Source of the DNA: JAISGQ01 sp045534445
Lineage (GTDB): Bacteria; Bacillota; Clostridia; Oscillospirales; Acutalibacteraceae
Assembly: GCA_045534445.1 (NCBI GenBank)
Contig: JAZSJQ010000074.1
Coordinates: 1-45,082, forward strand
Reading direction: 5' to 3'
DNA: 45,082 nucleotides
The first letter of the stretch is position 1, and each line of letters starts with the position of its first letter. A model generated the notes under the pieces. It was not told where the DNA came from, made no database searches, and was given only the letters and a program-made list of their open reading frames with translations. Of the stretch, positions 23,872-31,855 are shown piece by piece. Both the position numbers and the translations under genes were made by a program.

Positions 23872-24846
23872 TTATTTGTTTTCAACAAGAACTGCGGTGC
23901 GGCTGTCGCCTGCGCCGATATCTGTGATCTTGAGGTGCTTCCACATGGGACCGTGGTCAAGACCGATCTGACCAAAGATCTGGAATTCCTCTGCTGCGCC
24001 TGTCTTGGAAAGAGCCTCGCGGAAGAAGTTGCCCTTGCCGGGAACGTCCTGCTCAACGGGTCTGATACAGGAAACATCCGCACCGATAAGAGTACCTGCA
24101 GGTACAAATCTGGAGAGCACAACGGATACAAGACCAAAATCGGTCTCGATCTGCATGATGTTCATGCCGCCCACATTTCTGGAGGGAGGTGCGTATGCGC
24201 CCCACTGAGAAGCGTAGATGTCGGTGATCTGCTGCTTTACGTCACTGCCGCAGAAGAGAACCATATCGGTGAAGGTTGCGCCTGCATCGTAAGCCTTCTT
24301 GAAGGCTGCGTTGAGTGCAGCCTTGGTAAGGGGCTGACCGCTCATGGACTCTGCGGTGGTGCAGGCATTGATGATACCGCGGGTCTTGTTTGCGACATCA
24401 GAGCCTGTGGAAAGCTGATAATTACCGTTGATGAAGGTGTACTCAACGTCCCTTGCGATCTTTTCAAGAGCGCGTGCGGTCTGGAAATCAAGCTCATCAG
24501 CGGTGCCGCCGTTAAGGGAGGTCACGCCGGAAAGTCTGCCGCCGGAGGAAAGCTTGGAATAGGAAACAGACACAGTCTCCTGGAAGATCTGGGTCACGTT
24601 GCTTTCCTGAGTTCTTGCATAGGAAACGGCAGTGGGAGCGGCAAGGGAGCCGCTTTCGGTGATCTCGGGCTGAGCAGCACCGGAAATGCTGTACTCTGCG
24701 CCTGTGGGAAACTGGAAGTTGTCTGTCTTGACCGCCTTTTCAGCGATAAGATTGAGGAAAGGGGTCTCTGCAGGGGTGGAGGTGTAAAGCTGTCCGATAT
24801 AGTTGGGGAGGTTCCAAACGGTACCTGTTCCTGTAATATTTGCCAA
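23872..24846 (-). CDS. Major capsid protein, SU10/DUF5309 type
   Basis: 324 residues. Characteristic start TGTVWNLPNYIGQLYTSTPAETPFLN and the regions EKIARDVEYTFINGN and GGMNIMQIETDFG match the HK97-fold SU10-like capsid family. No N-terminal delta domain or protease gene is present, so assembly should rely on the separate scaffold. The gene starts at TTG 24846 behind AAAGG, an odd choice for the most abundant structural protein. Confidence 0.85.
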   Translation of the reverse strand: MANITGTGTVWNLPNYIGQLYTSTPAETPFLNLIAEKAVKTDNFQFPTGAEYSISGAAQPEITESGSLAAPTAVSYARTQESNVTQIFQETVSVSYSKLSSGGRLSGVTSLNGGTADELDFQTARALEKIARDVEYTFINGNYQLSTGSDVANKTRGIINACTTAESMSGQPLTKAALNAAFKKAYDAGATFTDMVLFCGSDVKQQITDIYASQWGAYAPPSRNVGGMNIMQIETDFGLVSVVLSRFVPAGTLIGADVSCIRPVEQDVPGKGNFFREALSKTGAAEEFQIFGQIGLDHGPMWKHLKITDIGAGDSRTAVLVENK

Positions 24847-24962
24847 TGTTATCTACCTTTCTTTTATAAATATGGAGGAAAAAAACCTGTTGTGTAATTC
24901 TATGATGTTTTATGAAAAATCAAGAAACACAAATATGAAGATTTAAGAAACCGCATGAAATT

Positions 24963-25619
24963 TTATCTCAATACAATTCCTTTTTCTGCCGCCTGGCTTA
25001 TGATGGCGGCTGCAAGTGCATTGTCGTGTACTTCTCTTGCACGGTTAAGCTGCTGACGATAGCTTTCAACTGCGCTGCTGCCTCTGGGAAACCTTCCGGG
25101 TGTGCCTGCGGATATTCCTGCAGATGTGTTGAAGGCACCAGCGGCAAAGGACGGTACTCGCTCAATAACGGCTTCTACAGCCTGACGTACCTCGTCGGCG
25201 GTCAGCTCACGTTCTTCGCCGTTGGCAGGCGCGTTGTCGAAGGCAAGTCTGAGAACATCGGAAAAGCATTCCTCTCTCACACCCAGCAGTGCCATCTGTA
25301 CTCTTGCTTCTGCACCGAGCTGTGCCTGTCTTGCGGTCTTTTCCGCTGATTTCGCACGTTCCTCAGCCGCAGCAAGCTGTTCTTTTGTGGGAGCTTCGCT
25401 GCTCTTTGCAGCCTTGTAGGCTTTCTCTGCCTCTTTCGCCTGCTCCTCATTGAGTCCGAGCTGTGCAAAATAATCCTTCAGCACTGATTTTTCCGCTCTC
25501 GCAGTGCGTTCTCTGACTATTCTTCCGAGCTCCTCCATGTCCACACCGCTTTCAGCGGGAATGGCTCCGATAACGGGAAGAACAAGCATTTTTCTGATGA
25601 GTTTTCTGATCATGCGCAT
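24963..25619 (-). CDS. Capsid scaffold protein
   Basis: 218 residues. A basic N-terminus (MRMIRKLIRKM) is followed by a long helical coiled-coil stretch (GLNEEQAKEAEKAYKAAKSS to about residue 120), low-complexity alanine/glutamate, and a short C-terminal helix likely to touch the capsid. Position before the capsid gene and composition match DUF4355-like scaffolds. ATG 25619 follows AAGGAG; the upstream extension is not protein-like. Confidence 0.78.
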   Translation of the reverse strand: MRMIRKLIRKMLVLPVIGAIPAESGVDMEELGRIVRERTARAEKSVLKDYFAQLGLNEEQAKEAEKAYKAAKSSEAPTKEQLAAAEERAKSAEKTARQAQLGAEARVQMALLGVREECFSDVLRLAFDNAPANGEERELTADEVRQAVEAVIERVPSFAAGAFNTSAGISAGTPGRFPRGSSAVESYRQQLNRAREVHDNALAAAIISQAAEKGIVLR

Positions 25620-25716
25620 AATATTTACTCCTTTTCCATTTATAGCCTGTCGGCTCCGTTTAACGCCCGTCGGCATAGTATCGTTTTTAATTATCTATCA
25701 TTTTATAATTCATAGA

Positions 25717-25732
25717 TGTTCCACGTGGAACA
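25717..25732. promoter_or_regulatory. parS-like palindrome
   Basis: TGTTCCACGTGGAACA is a perfect 16-bp palindrome with the CACGTG core and TGTT/AACA ends of the ParB/Spo0J site. It differs from the classical TGTTTCACGTGAAACA by one symmetrical pair. It lies in the 122-bp gap between portal and scaffold genes and outside any gene. Confidence 0.75.
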
Positions 25733-25741
25733 ACCATAGTG

Positions 25742-27067
25742 CTATTTGATCTCAGCAGGCATAATTCCCCATTTTTCAGCGTAGCTTTCAACAGAGCGCA
25801 CTCCTGCCTCAACCTCGCGAAGGTCAAGCTCACGCTCGCTCTCCTCGTCCTCGATAATGGGATAAAGATGCTCAATATGTATCGATGTTGCAACGTTAGG
25901 CAGCTCGATATCGCCATAAACCCTTTCCATTTCGAGAATGGCTCTCACCATCCATTTGAGGGCAGGCTCCCATACTGTCCATCGCTCCTCGCTTCGCTCA
26001 ATAAGCTCCCAGTAAAGCGCCTTCATGCTTTTTCCGCTCTGTGCAAGACCCTGAAGCTGTTCAAGGGAAAGATTTGGAACCCCGAGAAGCTCGTGCATAT
26101 CCTCCTTGATGCGGTTGAGGGTATGCTCAAAGCGTGCATCGTAGCCGAATTTGGACTCCAGCACTTCAAGCTTCGCCTGCACTCGTTCGTCGCTTCTTGA
26201 AGGCTCCGTCACAAGGTCAACCAGCGCACCGGGTGCTATCTGCATATTTTCAAGGCTTGCACCATCTGCATCAACAGCCACACGCTGAGGGAACATATTG
26301 AACTTAAGCGCATCCAGGTCATCGGATTTAAGTCGGTTGTAAGCATTCTGGCTGCTCATTATCTCTTCGACATCGCTTTCTCCAAGCAGGTCTCCTGTGA
26401 GACCGTCATTGATAATGACCCTGCAGGGAATGAAAGAAAGACCTGTATTTCGGGTCTCGCCGCCCTCAATGAGGTTTCCCGCACCGTCGTAGAGACCCTC
26501 TGTCAGGTAGCATCTGCCTCCTGCCAGCTCATATTTCTGTTTCCATACCCTCTGGTCACGGCGGTTGGGTGCATCGACCGTCTGATAGAAGAAAATGATC
26601 TTGCGAAGCCGCTCGGAATCGTCCTCAAAGGTCTCGTACACAAACTCAAGGGAGGGCTTGACGGAAATTCCGATTTCCTCACCGATTCCGCCCGAAAGCT
26701 TGATTGCTACGCGCTTTCCGATAAGGCAGTCGCGCATACCCTTGAGCAGTTTTTCGGGGAAAGAGTTGTTTTCAAGAATCCTGTCAAGGCATCTCTGCAT
26801 TTCGCCGTTGACTTCGCCTGTCAAGGCATCTCTGACCTTGATTTCCGGTGTCCTGCCAAACATGAAGCGAGCTTCACGCTTGATGAGCTTTTTGCACAGA
26901 TTTGTCACAAGCTTGCTGGGCGCGTAATCAAGCCCCTCTGAAGTATGCCAGTCCTGACCTGTGCCGTCATAGAATTCATACAGACGGATAATCTGCGGCA
27001 TATCTCCCTCGAGGCTTTTACCAAAAAGCCCCTCAAGCTCTGTGTTGATAATATCGGGTAGTGACAT
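25742..27067 (-). CDS. Portal protein, SPP1 Gp6-like
   Basis: 441 residues. Matches the SPP1-type portal family in length and layout: LYEFYDGTGQDW early, TNLCKKLIKREARFMFGRTPEI near residue 60, SSQNAYNRLKSDDLDALKFN near residue 240, and the crown helices at the C-terminus. It would form the dodecameric DNA gate. GAGGT precedes the ATG, 18 nt after the terminase. Confidence 0.9.
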   Translation of the reverse strand: MSLPDIINTELEGLFGKSLEGDMPQIIRLYEFYDGTGQDWHTSEGLDYAPSKLVTNLCKKLIKREARFMFGRTPEIKVRDALTGEVNGEMQRCLDRILENNSFPEKLLKGMRDCLIGKRVAIKLSGGIGEEIGISVKPSLEFVYETFEDDSERLRKIIFFYQTVDAPNRRDQRVWKQKYELAGGRCYLTEGLYDGAGNLIEGGETRNTGLSFIPCRVIINDGLTGDLLGESDVEEIMSSQNAYNRLKSDDLDALKFNMFPQRVAVDADGASLENMQIAPGALVDLVTEPSRSDERVQAKLEVLESKFGYDARFEHTLNRIKEDMHELLGVPNLSLEQLQGLAQSGKSMKALYWELIERSEERWTVWEPALKWMVRAILEMERVYGDIELPNVATSIHIEHLYPIIEDEESERELDLREVEAGVRSVESYAEKWGIMPAEIK

Positions 27068-27085
27068 TTTTACCTCCTCAAATTC

Positions 27086-28432
27086 TCAGATTGCTCCGCG
27101 CCCCGAATATGAGGCGCGTTCATTTCCGATCTTCTGCCATGTCATAAGTGCATAACGAAGCATATCCATGGCATGATCATGCTGTTTTACGGGCTTGTCC
27201 TCACCTCGCTCGGAAGCGCTCTCGTCCCAGACGTACTCACCGAACTCCGCTATGGTACTGACGCAGTCGGGTGATACAGTAAGTGTGCCTGCGCTGAGAG
27301 CCTCGGAGACCGCGTGAATGCCTTGAAGCACGGCATTTTTAGCCTTTATCACCCTCCAGCCGCGGCGGCGCATTTCGGTGATAAAAGAAGCCGCAGAGGG
27401 GTCAACAATAAGTGCCTCAGGTGCAGAGCCGTTTCTTTCAACAAAGCATTCCACCTCATCGGCATACTCGCTGTCGGTCATCTGACCTTTTCTTCTGCCG
27501 TCGTGGTAAAATTCCGCTTTCAGATGCATTAGCACTCCACCGTCCGTTTTCTCCGCCTGCAGAAGACCGAGGGCAAAGGGATTGTTTGTCCCGTAGTCGC
27601 AGGAAAGAAACTCCCGTGCCTTTGAAAGAGGCTCGGTGCGAACATTCTTCTCAGAAGAAAACATTGGATACACCAGACCCTCTGCAACGCACCATTCACC
27701 CAGCACATAACGTCTGAAAAAAACACCGCTGTACATGGTTCTGTATCTCTGTCTGACCTCTTCGCTGAGGCTGAGATTATCCTGCATGGTAAAATGAAGA
27801 TAGATGAGGTTCCTCTCTTCCGCCTTGTCTATCCACTCTGTTTTGAACCAATGACGAGGACCGAGCGGATTGCAGGAGAACCAGAATTTAGAGCCTTTTA
27901 CCGAGCATCGGGCTGTCGCCTGAGCAATAAAGGATTCCGGCATTATTGCCGCTTCGTCGAAGAACACTCCCGCAAGGGTCAGACCCTGTATGGCATCCTG
28001 AGCCCGCTCGTCCTTGGCACCGAAGATGTATACCGTGTTCATTCTGCCGCCGCAGGAAAGCTCCAGACGGTTTTCGGCTCTGTGATAAACGTGCTTTATC
28101 CCAAGTGACGGAAGCATGGGCAGCAGCCAGCCTAAAATATTTCTCCGCACACTGCCTATGGTCCTGCCGCACAGGGCGAAAAACTGCCCGTCAAAGCTTT
28201 TTACAGCCCACAGCACAAAGCCCAGCGACAGTGCCACCGTCTTGCCCGAACGCACCGCACCGTCGGCGATCACTCCGTCAGCGGCAGAATAACCTTTGGT
28301 TTTCCACCACGCCAGTGCTGTCCGCTGTTTTTCCGAAAAGGGACATAAAGTCAGCGCCGCTGTTTTCTGCTGTTTCAGCCTGTGCTGTCTGCCTCTTTCC
28401 CTAAGCTCATCAAGGGTCATCGTCGTCACCAC
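27086..28432 (-). CDS. terL: Terminase large subunit
   Basis: 448 residues, the packaging motor. Walker A GAVRSGKT is at residues 58-65, Walker B VFFDE at 156-160, and the nuclease domain begins at SCDYGTNNPFALG and ends with DHAMDMLRYAL. All expected parts are present, so packaging could be functional. The frame starts GTG GTG ACG ACG ATG; GTG 28432 and ATG 28420 are both possible. It overlaps the small subunit gene by 23 nt. Confidence 0.92.
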   Translation of the reverse strand: MVTTMTLDELRERGRQHRLKQQKTAALTLCPFSEKQRTALAWWKTKGYSAADGVIADGAVRSGKTVALSLGFVLWAVKSFDGQFFALCGRTIGSVRRNILGWLLPMLPSLGIKHVYHRAENRLELSCGGRMNTVYIFGAKDERAQDAIQGLTLAGVFFDEAAIMPESFIAQATARCSVKGSKFWFSCNPLGPRHWFKTEWIDKAEERNLIYLHFTMQDNLSLSEEVRQRYRTMYSGVFFRRYVLGEWCVAEGLVYPMFSSEKNVRTEPLSKAREFLSCDYGTNNPFALGLLQAEKTDGGVLMHLKAEFYHDGRRKGQMTDSEYADEVECFVERNGSAPEALIVDPSAASFITEMRRRGWRVIKAKNAVLQGIHAVSEALSAGTLTVSPDCVSTIAEFGEYVWDESASERGEDKPVKQHDHAMDMLRYALMTWQKIGNERASYSGRGAI

Positions 28433-28883
28433 TCAATGCAGCCAGAAGCTGTTCGGGCACTTCCTGCGTTTCCGCACCGTCCACCTTCATAAGCTCGATC
28501 TCGATCTTTCTCAGAGATATATCTCTGTCGCTCTGAAGCTTCGCCTGCGTATTTTCCGCGTCAGCACCCTCCTTGAAAAGCGGCACCGCAAGTATCCCGT
28601 TCTGGATATCCACAAGCTCCGACAAAGCCTTGATAAATTTCCCGAAACGCTCCTCATTGAATATCTGCCGCTCCTCGCAGGCGGTTTCCGTATTCCCCCC
28701 TGACTTGCTGCTGTACATATAGCGATACAGCTCTCTGTCGTCCTCCAGCGCTTTTTCCGCCATGCCAAGCAGACGGTCGGTAACAGCAAGCTGTCTTTTA
28801 AGATGCCTGCGCTGTTCCCCAAGCCGCCATAATTCGATGCGTTTTTTATGAGCAGTGCGCTTTTCATCTGATGTGTTCTCCAT
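28410..28883 (-). CDS. Probable terminase small subunit
   Basis: 157 residues, highly charged and coiled-coil-like (KKRIELWRLGEQRRHLKRQL; EKALEDDRELYRYM), with an acidic tail ending DDDDP. No HTH of the classical small terminase type is clear; the call rests on position and size. GGGAGGTG precedes the ATG. First gene of the cluster; its promoter is not obvious. Confidence 0.6.
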   Translation of the reverse strand: MENTSDEKRTAHKKRIELWRLGEQRRHLKRQLAVTDRLLGMAEKALEDDRELYRYMYSSKSGGNTETACEERQIFNEERFGKFIKALSELVDIQNGILAVPLFKEGADAENTQAKLQSDRDISLRKIEIELMKVDGAETQEVPEQLLAALSGDDDDP

Positions 28884-29134
28884 TCGACACCTCCCGCAAG
28901 AACTAATGTTCTTTTATTTGGTCTGAAAGTGCGCCGCACAGTTTACCGTGCAGCGCCTCTCAACCTTGCAATGACATTATATTTGACAGTTACCCTTTTG
29001 TGCTATCATAAAAAATACTTTTATACATATAACGCCCATTATTTGTACATTACGCTTGCAAAATGGCTTGTTTATCCCTTTTCTTTTCCAATGCCTTACT
29101 GCTTTGAAAACTCATTCTCATTATGATTTTATAG

Positions 29135-29178
29135 TACAATTTGTATATTGATATTATTATAATACAGTTTGTATTATA
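29135..29178. promoter_or_regulatory. Two TACA-N3-TGTA dyads
   Basis: TACAATTTGTA (29135-29145) and, inside a 21-bp perfect inverted repeat (29158-29178), TACAGTTTGTA (29163-29173), 28 bp apart. They resemble operators of BlaI/CopY-like or phage repressors. They lie about 250 nt upstream of the small terminase. Confidence 0.5.
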
Positions 29179-29185
29179 AATGCGC

Positions 29186-29217
29186 AAAAAAACAGAGCCG
29201 CCCTCAGGCGACTCTGT
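29186..29217 (-). terminator. Terminator of the ireB-adjacent gene
   Basis: On the minus strand ACAGAGTCGCC-TGAG-GGCGGCTCTGT followed by six Ts. It separates the chromosomal transcript from the phage-like operon. Confidence 0.88.
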
Positions 29218-29229
29218 ATGATGCAGAAA

Positions 29230-29496
29230 TTATTTATTCTTTGAGATCCATGCATTTGCAAAGTCAAATGCTTCCGCAAGGCTTGCTTTGGTAGTCTCCT
29301 TGACTATCTTGCCCTTGCCTCTGATATCAGGGTCGGTATACTGCAGACGAAGAAGAACCTTGGTTGCGGTCTCGCCGTCGGCTGCCTTTTCAAGAATCTG
29401 CATATAGATGACGTACTTCTCGGTCATGTTTCCGTAATAAAGCTCGTCACCGCAGCGCACCAGAGGTCTGCCTCTGTAGATAAGCTGCTCACTCAT
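29230..29496 (-). CDS. Conserved-looking small hypothetical protein
   Basis: 88 residues, soluble, with a beta-rich first half (SEQLIYRGRPLVRCGDELYY) and a helical end (AEAFDFANAWISKNK). ATG 29496 follows GGAG at 8 nt. It follows ireB by 28 nt and ends at a terminator, so the two are co-transcribed. No family recognised with confidence. Confidence 0.72.
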   Translation of the reverse strand: MSEQLIYRGRPLVRCGDELYYGNMTEKYVIYMQILEKAADGETATKVLLRLQYTDPDIRGKGKIVKETTKASLAEAFDFANAWISKNK

Positions 29497-29524
29497 CGGT
29501 ATCACTCCAAACTATGTGTCGGAC

Positions 29525-29797
29525 TCAGTCGCCGACGTAATTTTTCAAAAGGTCACGCAGAAGCTCATCACGGTCAACCTTACGGATAAGAGCGCGTGCA
29601 TTGTTGTGCGTGGTGATATAGGTGGGATCCTCGGAAAGGAGATAGCCCACGATCTGATTTACGGGATTGTAGCCCTTTTCCTTGAGAGACTCGTATACCT
29701 GCTTTACGATAACACGCATCTCCTGCTCACGGTTTGCTATAGAAAAAGTAACTGTTCCGCCACTCAAAAACTCCTGCTCTTTTCTTTCGTCGCTCAT
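29525..29797 (-). CDS. ireB: IreB-family regulatory phosphoprotein (UPF0297)
   Basis: 90 residues. The diagnostic stretch is VYESLKEKGYNPVNQIVGYL followed by SEDPTYITTHNNARALIRK and DRDELLRDLL. In Enterococcus IreB is a substrate of the kinase IreK and influences cell-wall stress resistance. The ATG at 29797 follows GGAGG. Core chromosomal gene, marking the edge of the phage-like cluster. The N-terminus is less like IreB than the rest. Confidence 0.88.
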   Translation of the reverse strand: MSDERKEQEFLSGGTVTFSIANREQEMRVIVKQVYESLKEKGYNPVNQIVGYLLSEDPTYITTHNNARALIRKVDRDELLRDLLKNYVGD

Positions 29798-29832
29798 ACG
29801 TCTACCTCCAAACGAAATATATTCCTTCATAT

Positions 29833-29861
29833 ATAATAACTCAAAATCCATCCATAATCAA
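29833..29861 (-). promoter_or_regulatory. Promoter of ireB
   Basis: Minus strand TTGATT (29861-29856), a 17-bp spacer and TATTAT (29838-29833). Confidence 0.65.
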
Positions 29862-29904
29862 GACCAAATAGTAAACAATCGGTAACTTTTAGGTAATGAA
29901 TGTG

Positions 29905-29934
29905 TTGTAATCTGCCCTTTTGGGGTGTTATACT
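29905..29934 (+). promoter_or_regulatory. Promoter of the DUF3781 gene
   Basis: TTGTAA (29905-29910), an 18-bp spacer and TATACT (29929-29934), divergent from the ireB promoter. Confidence 0.65.
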
Positions 29935-29971
29935 ATGGTTATACTTAAATATTCAAAGGAGCAGATGCACC

Positions 29972-30217
29972 ATGGACACACAGACAGAGCTGCTCGAAAA
30001 ACTTGACTTACTGCACACAACAGAGCTCGGTGCAGTAAGAATAAAACGTAATCTTTCCCTTGACACAGATGATACCGTCGGCTGGTGCAGAGCGAAGATA
30101 GAAGCCGACAGCGCCGTCATCGAGCGAAGGGGCAAGAACTATTACATAACCGTGGACGGCTGCATAATAACAGTAAATGCACACAGCTATACCATCATTA
30201 CAGCACATAAATATTAA
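29972..30217 (+). CDS. DUF3781-family protein
   Basis: 81 residues. The family signature is easy to see: LLEKLDLLHTTELGAVRIKR, NLSLDTDDTVGWCRAKI and the end VDGCIITVNAHSYTIITAHK. Function unknown. The ATG at 29972 follows AAAGGAG; the frame extends upstream without conserved sequence. It is 15 nt before the HD hydrolase gene. Confidence 0.85.
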   Translation: MDTQTELLEKLDLLHTTELGAVRIKRNLSLDTDDTVGWCRAKIEADSAVIERRGKNYYITVDGCIITVNAHSYTIITAHKY

Positions 30218-30232
30218 GGAGGAACGGAAATT

Positions 30233-30814
30233 ATGATTCAGGACAAGGAATTACTCGCCCGTTACGAAAGGCTCAAGGGAATGGTCACGGAACGCAAGGA
30301 GGCATGGGACACTCTCATGAACTTCCTTGAAACGGAGACCGCATGGCTGACCTCACCTGCCTCCACAAGATTCCATCTTTCCGAGGAGAGCGGACTTCTC
30401 CGCCACTCCTGCAATGTTGCTGAAACACTTCTGCGCATAAAGGAGACTCTCGCCCCTGAGATAAGCGACGAGAGCTGTGTTATCGTGGGACTTCTCCACG
30501 ACCTCGGCAAAGCAGGAATGCCGGGCAACCCCCAGTATATCCCCAACGAGCCCACTCCCCGTCAGAAGCAGTACGGCTACGGTCCTACCTATCCCTACTC
30601 CTTCAACGACAAGCTTACATACCTTTCCGTCCCCATTCGCAGTCTGTATCTTATAATGCAGTATATGCCCCTTTCCGAGGACGAAGCACAGGCTATCGTC
30701 TATCACGACGGACAGTATGTTGAGGACAACCGCTCGGCGGCAACCAAGGAGCGGCCTCTGACCCTGCTCATTTCCTACGCGGATAGCTGGAGCAGCTTTG
30801 TTATTGAAAAATAA
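30233..30814 (+). CDS. HD-domain phosphohydrolase
   Basis: 193 residues. HD motif: H58 in GLLRHSCNV, H89-D90 in GLLHDLGKAG, then YHDGQY and a final aspartate in SYADSW. Such single-domain HD proteins hydrolyse phosphate esters or nucleotides; the substrate here is unknown. AGGAGG precedes the ATG. Co-transcribed with the DUF3781 gene and probably the zinc-ribbon membrane protein 12 nt downstream. Confidence 0.85.
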   Translation: MIQDKELLARYERLKGMVTERKEAWDTLMNFLETETAWLTSPASTRFHLSEESGLLRHSCNVAETLLRIKETLAPEISDESCVIVGLLHDLGKAGMPGNPQYIPNEPTPRQKQYGYGPTYPYSFNDKLTYLSVPIRSLYLIMQYMPLSEDEAQAIVYHDGQYVEDNRSAATKERPLTLLISYADSWSSFVIEK

Positions 30815-30826
30815 GGCGGTGAATAT

Positions 30827-31777
30827 ATGAAAAAGGTATGTTCATCCTGTGGCGAGACCTTTGAGGGCGTAGTATGTCCCAACTGCAGCGGCGGACGTTC
30901 TGTCAGCCGCGACCGCACAAACATCATAACTGTCAGCAAGCCTGTTTTTGAAGAGGAGCCCTCAGCCCCTGCGCCCTCCTCGGAGCATACGCTGAAGGTT
31001 CTTGAGAAGCGTCAGAAAAAGGCACAGAGAGCGGAAGCACAGGTTCACAGACTTGAAAAGAAAGAAGACCGCAGAAACCGTCGAGCAGCAAAGCGCGAGC
31101 ATCGTCTGGTTCAAAGCGAGCAGAGCGACAGCAAGGCATCGAAGATAGTCACCCAGTTCCGCCATGCTCTGTCCCTCTCCATAACGGGAGCCACCCGTCA
31201 GGCGATACACTTTGTTATCTCACCCCGAGGAAGTCTTGCATTTCTGCTTCTCATTCCTCTCTGCGCACTGATACCGATTATCGTGGCAGTAACCTGCGAG
31301 ATATATTCGGGAATCGAGACTTCACCCGATTTCTTAAAGGCAGTGGGCGAAGTCATTTCCGCTTCTGCTCCTGCCATGCTCAAGGGTCTGCTGTTCTGGC
31401 TTGAGCTGTGCGGAGCGCTGGTGCTGTATCTGCGCGCGCACTCCTTTGCTATCGGCAGTGCAATGACCTTCAGGCGTGCCGTGGGGCTTGTATGCATAGC
31501 CCAGCTTCCGGGGCTCTTTCTCATGCCGCTGTTTGCGGTGTGCCTGTTTATCGTGCCTGCACTCTCACTTCTGCTGGCAGTGCTTGCGGTGTTCCAGTTT
31601 ATTATAATGGTATTTATCGGTGTTGAATTTGCGGCAATGGACAAAAAGCGCGGTGTTTTTACAAGCTTTTCAATAATGCTTGCTATCTATATCTGCACTG
31701 TCGCCGCCCTTGCTTCTGTCAACTTCCCTGCCGCCGCAGACTATGTCACTTCTCTTGTGACCAATATTAAATTATAA
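30827..31777 (+). CDS. Zinc-ribbon membrane protein (Yip1-like layout)
   Basis: 316 residues. The N-terminal zinc ribbon (CSSCGETF, CPNC at residues 4-20) is followed by a charged coiled coil (KVLEKRQKKAQRAEAQVHRL) and five hydrophobic segments from about residue 130 on. Similar zinc-ribbon plus membrane proteins are common and uncharacterised in Clostridia. GGCGGTG precedes the ATG; a strong terminator follows. Confidence 0.75.
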   Translation: MKKVCSSCGETFEGVVCPNCSGGRSVSRDRTNIITVSKPVFEEEPSAPAPSSEHTLKVLEKRQKKAQRAEAQVHRLEKKEDRRNRRAAKREHRLVQSEQSDSKASKIVTQFRHALSLSITGATRQAIHFVISPRGSLAFLLLIPLCALIPIIVAVTCEIYSGIETSPDFLKAVGEVISASAPAMLKGLLFWLELCGALVLYLRAHSFAIGSAMTFRRAVGLVCIAQLPGLFLMPLFAVCLFIVPALSLLLAVLAVFQFIIMVFIGVEFAAMDKKRGVFTSFSIMLAIYICTVAALASVNFPAAADYVTSLVTNIKL

Positions 31778-31810
31778 CCCCCTGAACTCGGCAAATCTTC
31801 TGACATATGC

Positions 31811-31840
31811 AAAAGGAGCAGGCTTGCGCCTGCTCCTTTT
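31811..31840. terminator. Bidirectional terminator between convergent genes
   Basis: 13-bp perfect stem (31811-31823/31828-31840), TTGC loop, A- and T-tracts on both sides. Confidence 0.92.
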
Positions 31841-31855
31841 AATCTTTATACCTTA

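Larger units (their letters stand above)
15737..28883 (-). mobile_element. Phage-like particle cluster (head, tail and lysis genes only)
   Basis: About 21 tightly packed minus-strand genes in classical siphophage order: small and large terminase, portal, scaffold, capsid, connectors, tail terminator, tail tube, chaperones, tape measure, distal tail, tail tip, baseplate, endolysin, XhlA-like and holin. No integrase, repressor, replication or recombination gene, and no att-like direct repeats between 15630-15736 and 28884-29230. It directly neighbours chromosomal ireB. Alternatives: gene-transfer-agent-like element, defective prophage, or satellite. Confidence 0.85.
28884..29229. other. Head region of the phage-like operon, no gene seen
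   Basis: 346 nt of AT-rich sequence. It holds an imperfect GC-rich hairpin (28931-28956), a TATAAT on the minus strand near 28980 lacking a good -35, a plus-strand TTGACA (about 28991) with a short spacer, two TACA-N3-TGTA dyads, and the terminator of the gene to the right. A weak -10-only minus promoter would fit activator-dependent late expression. Confidence 0.45.

Noticed and set aside
23935..24897. 320-codon open frame antisense to the capsid gene
   Set aside because: It mirrors the capsid gene almost exactly; the capsid reading has clear family similarity and this one has none.
28985..29010. Plus-strand promoter for a small RNA opposite the phage operon head
   Set aside because: TTGACA and TATCAT are only 15 bp apart and no transcript-like unit with a terminator follows on the plus strand.
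15630..29230. Attachment-site repeats flanking the phage-like cluster
   Set aside because: I compared the two edges by eye and saw no shared stretch beyond short AT-rich matches; no tRNA gene is nearby.
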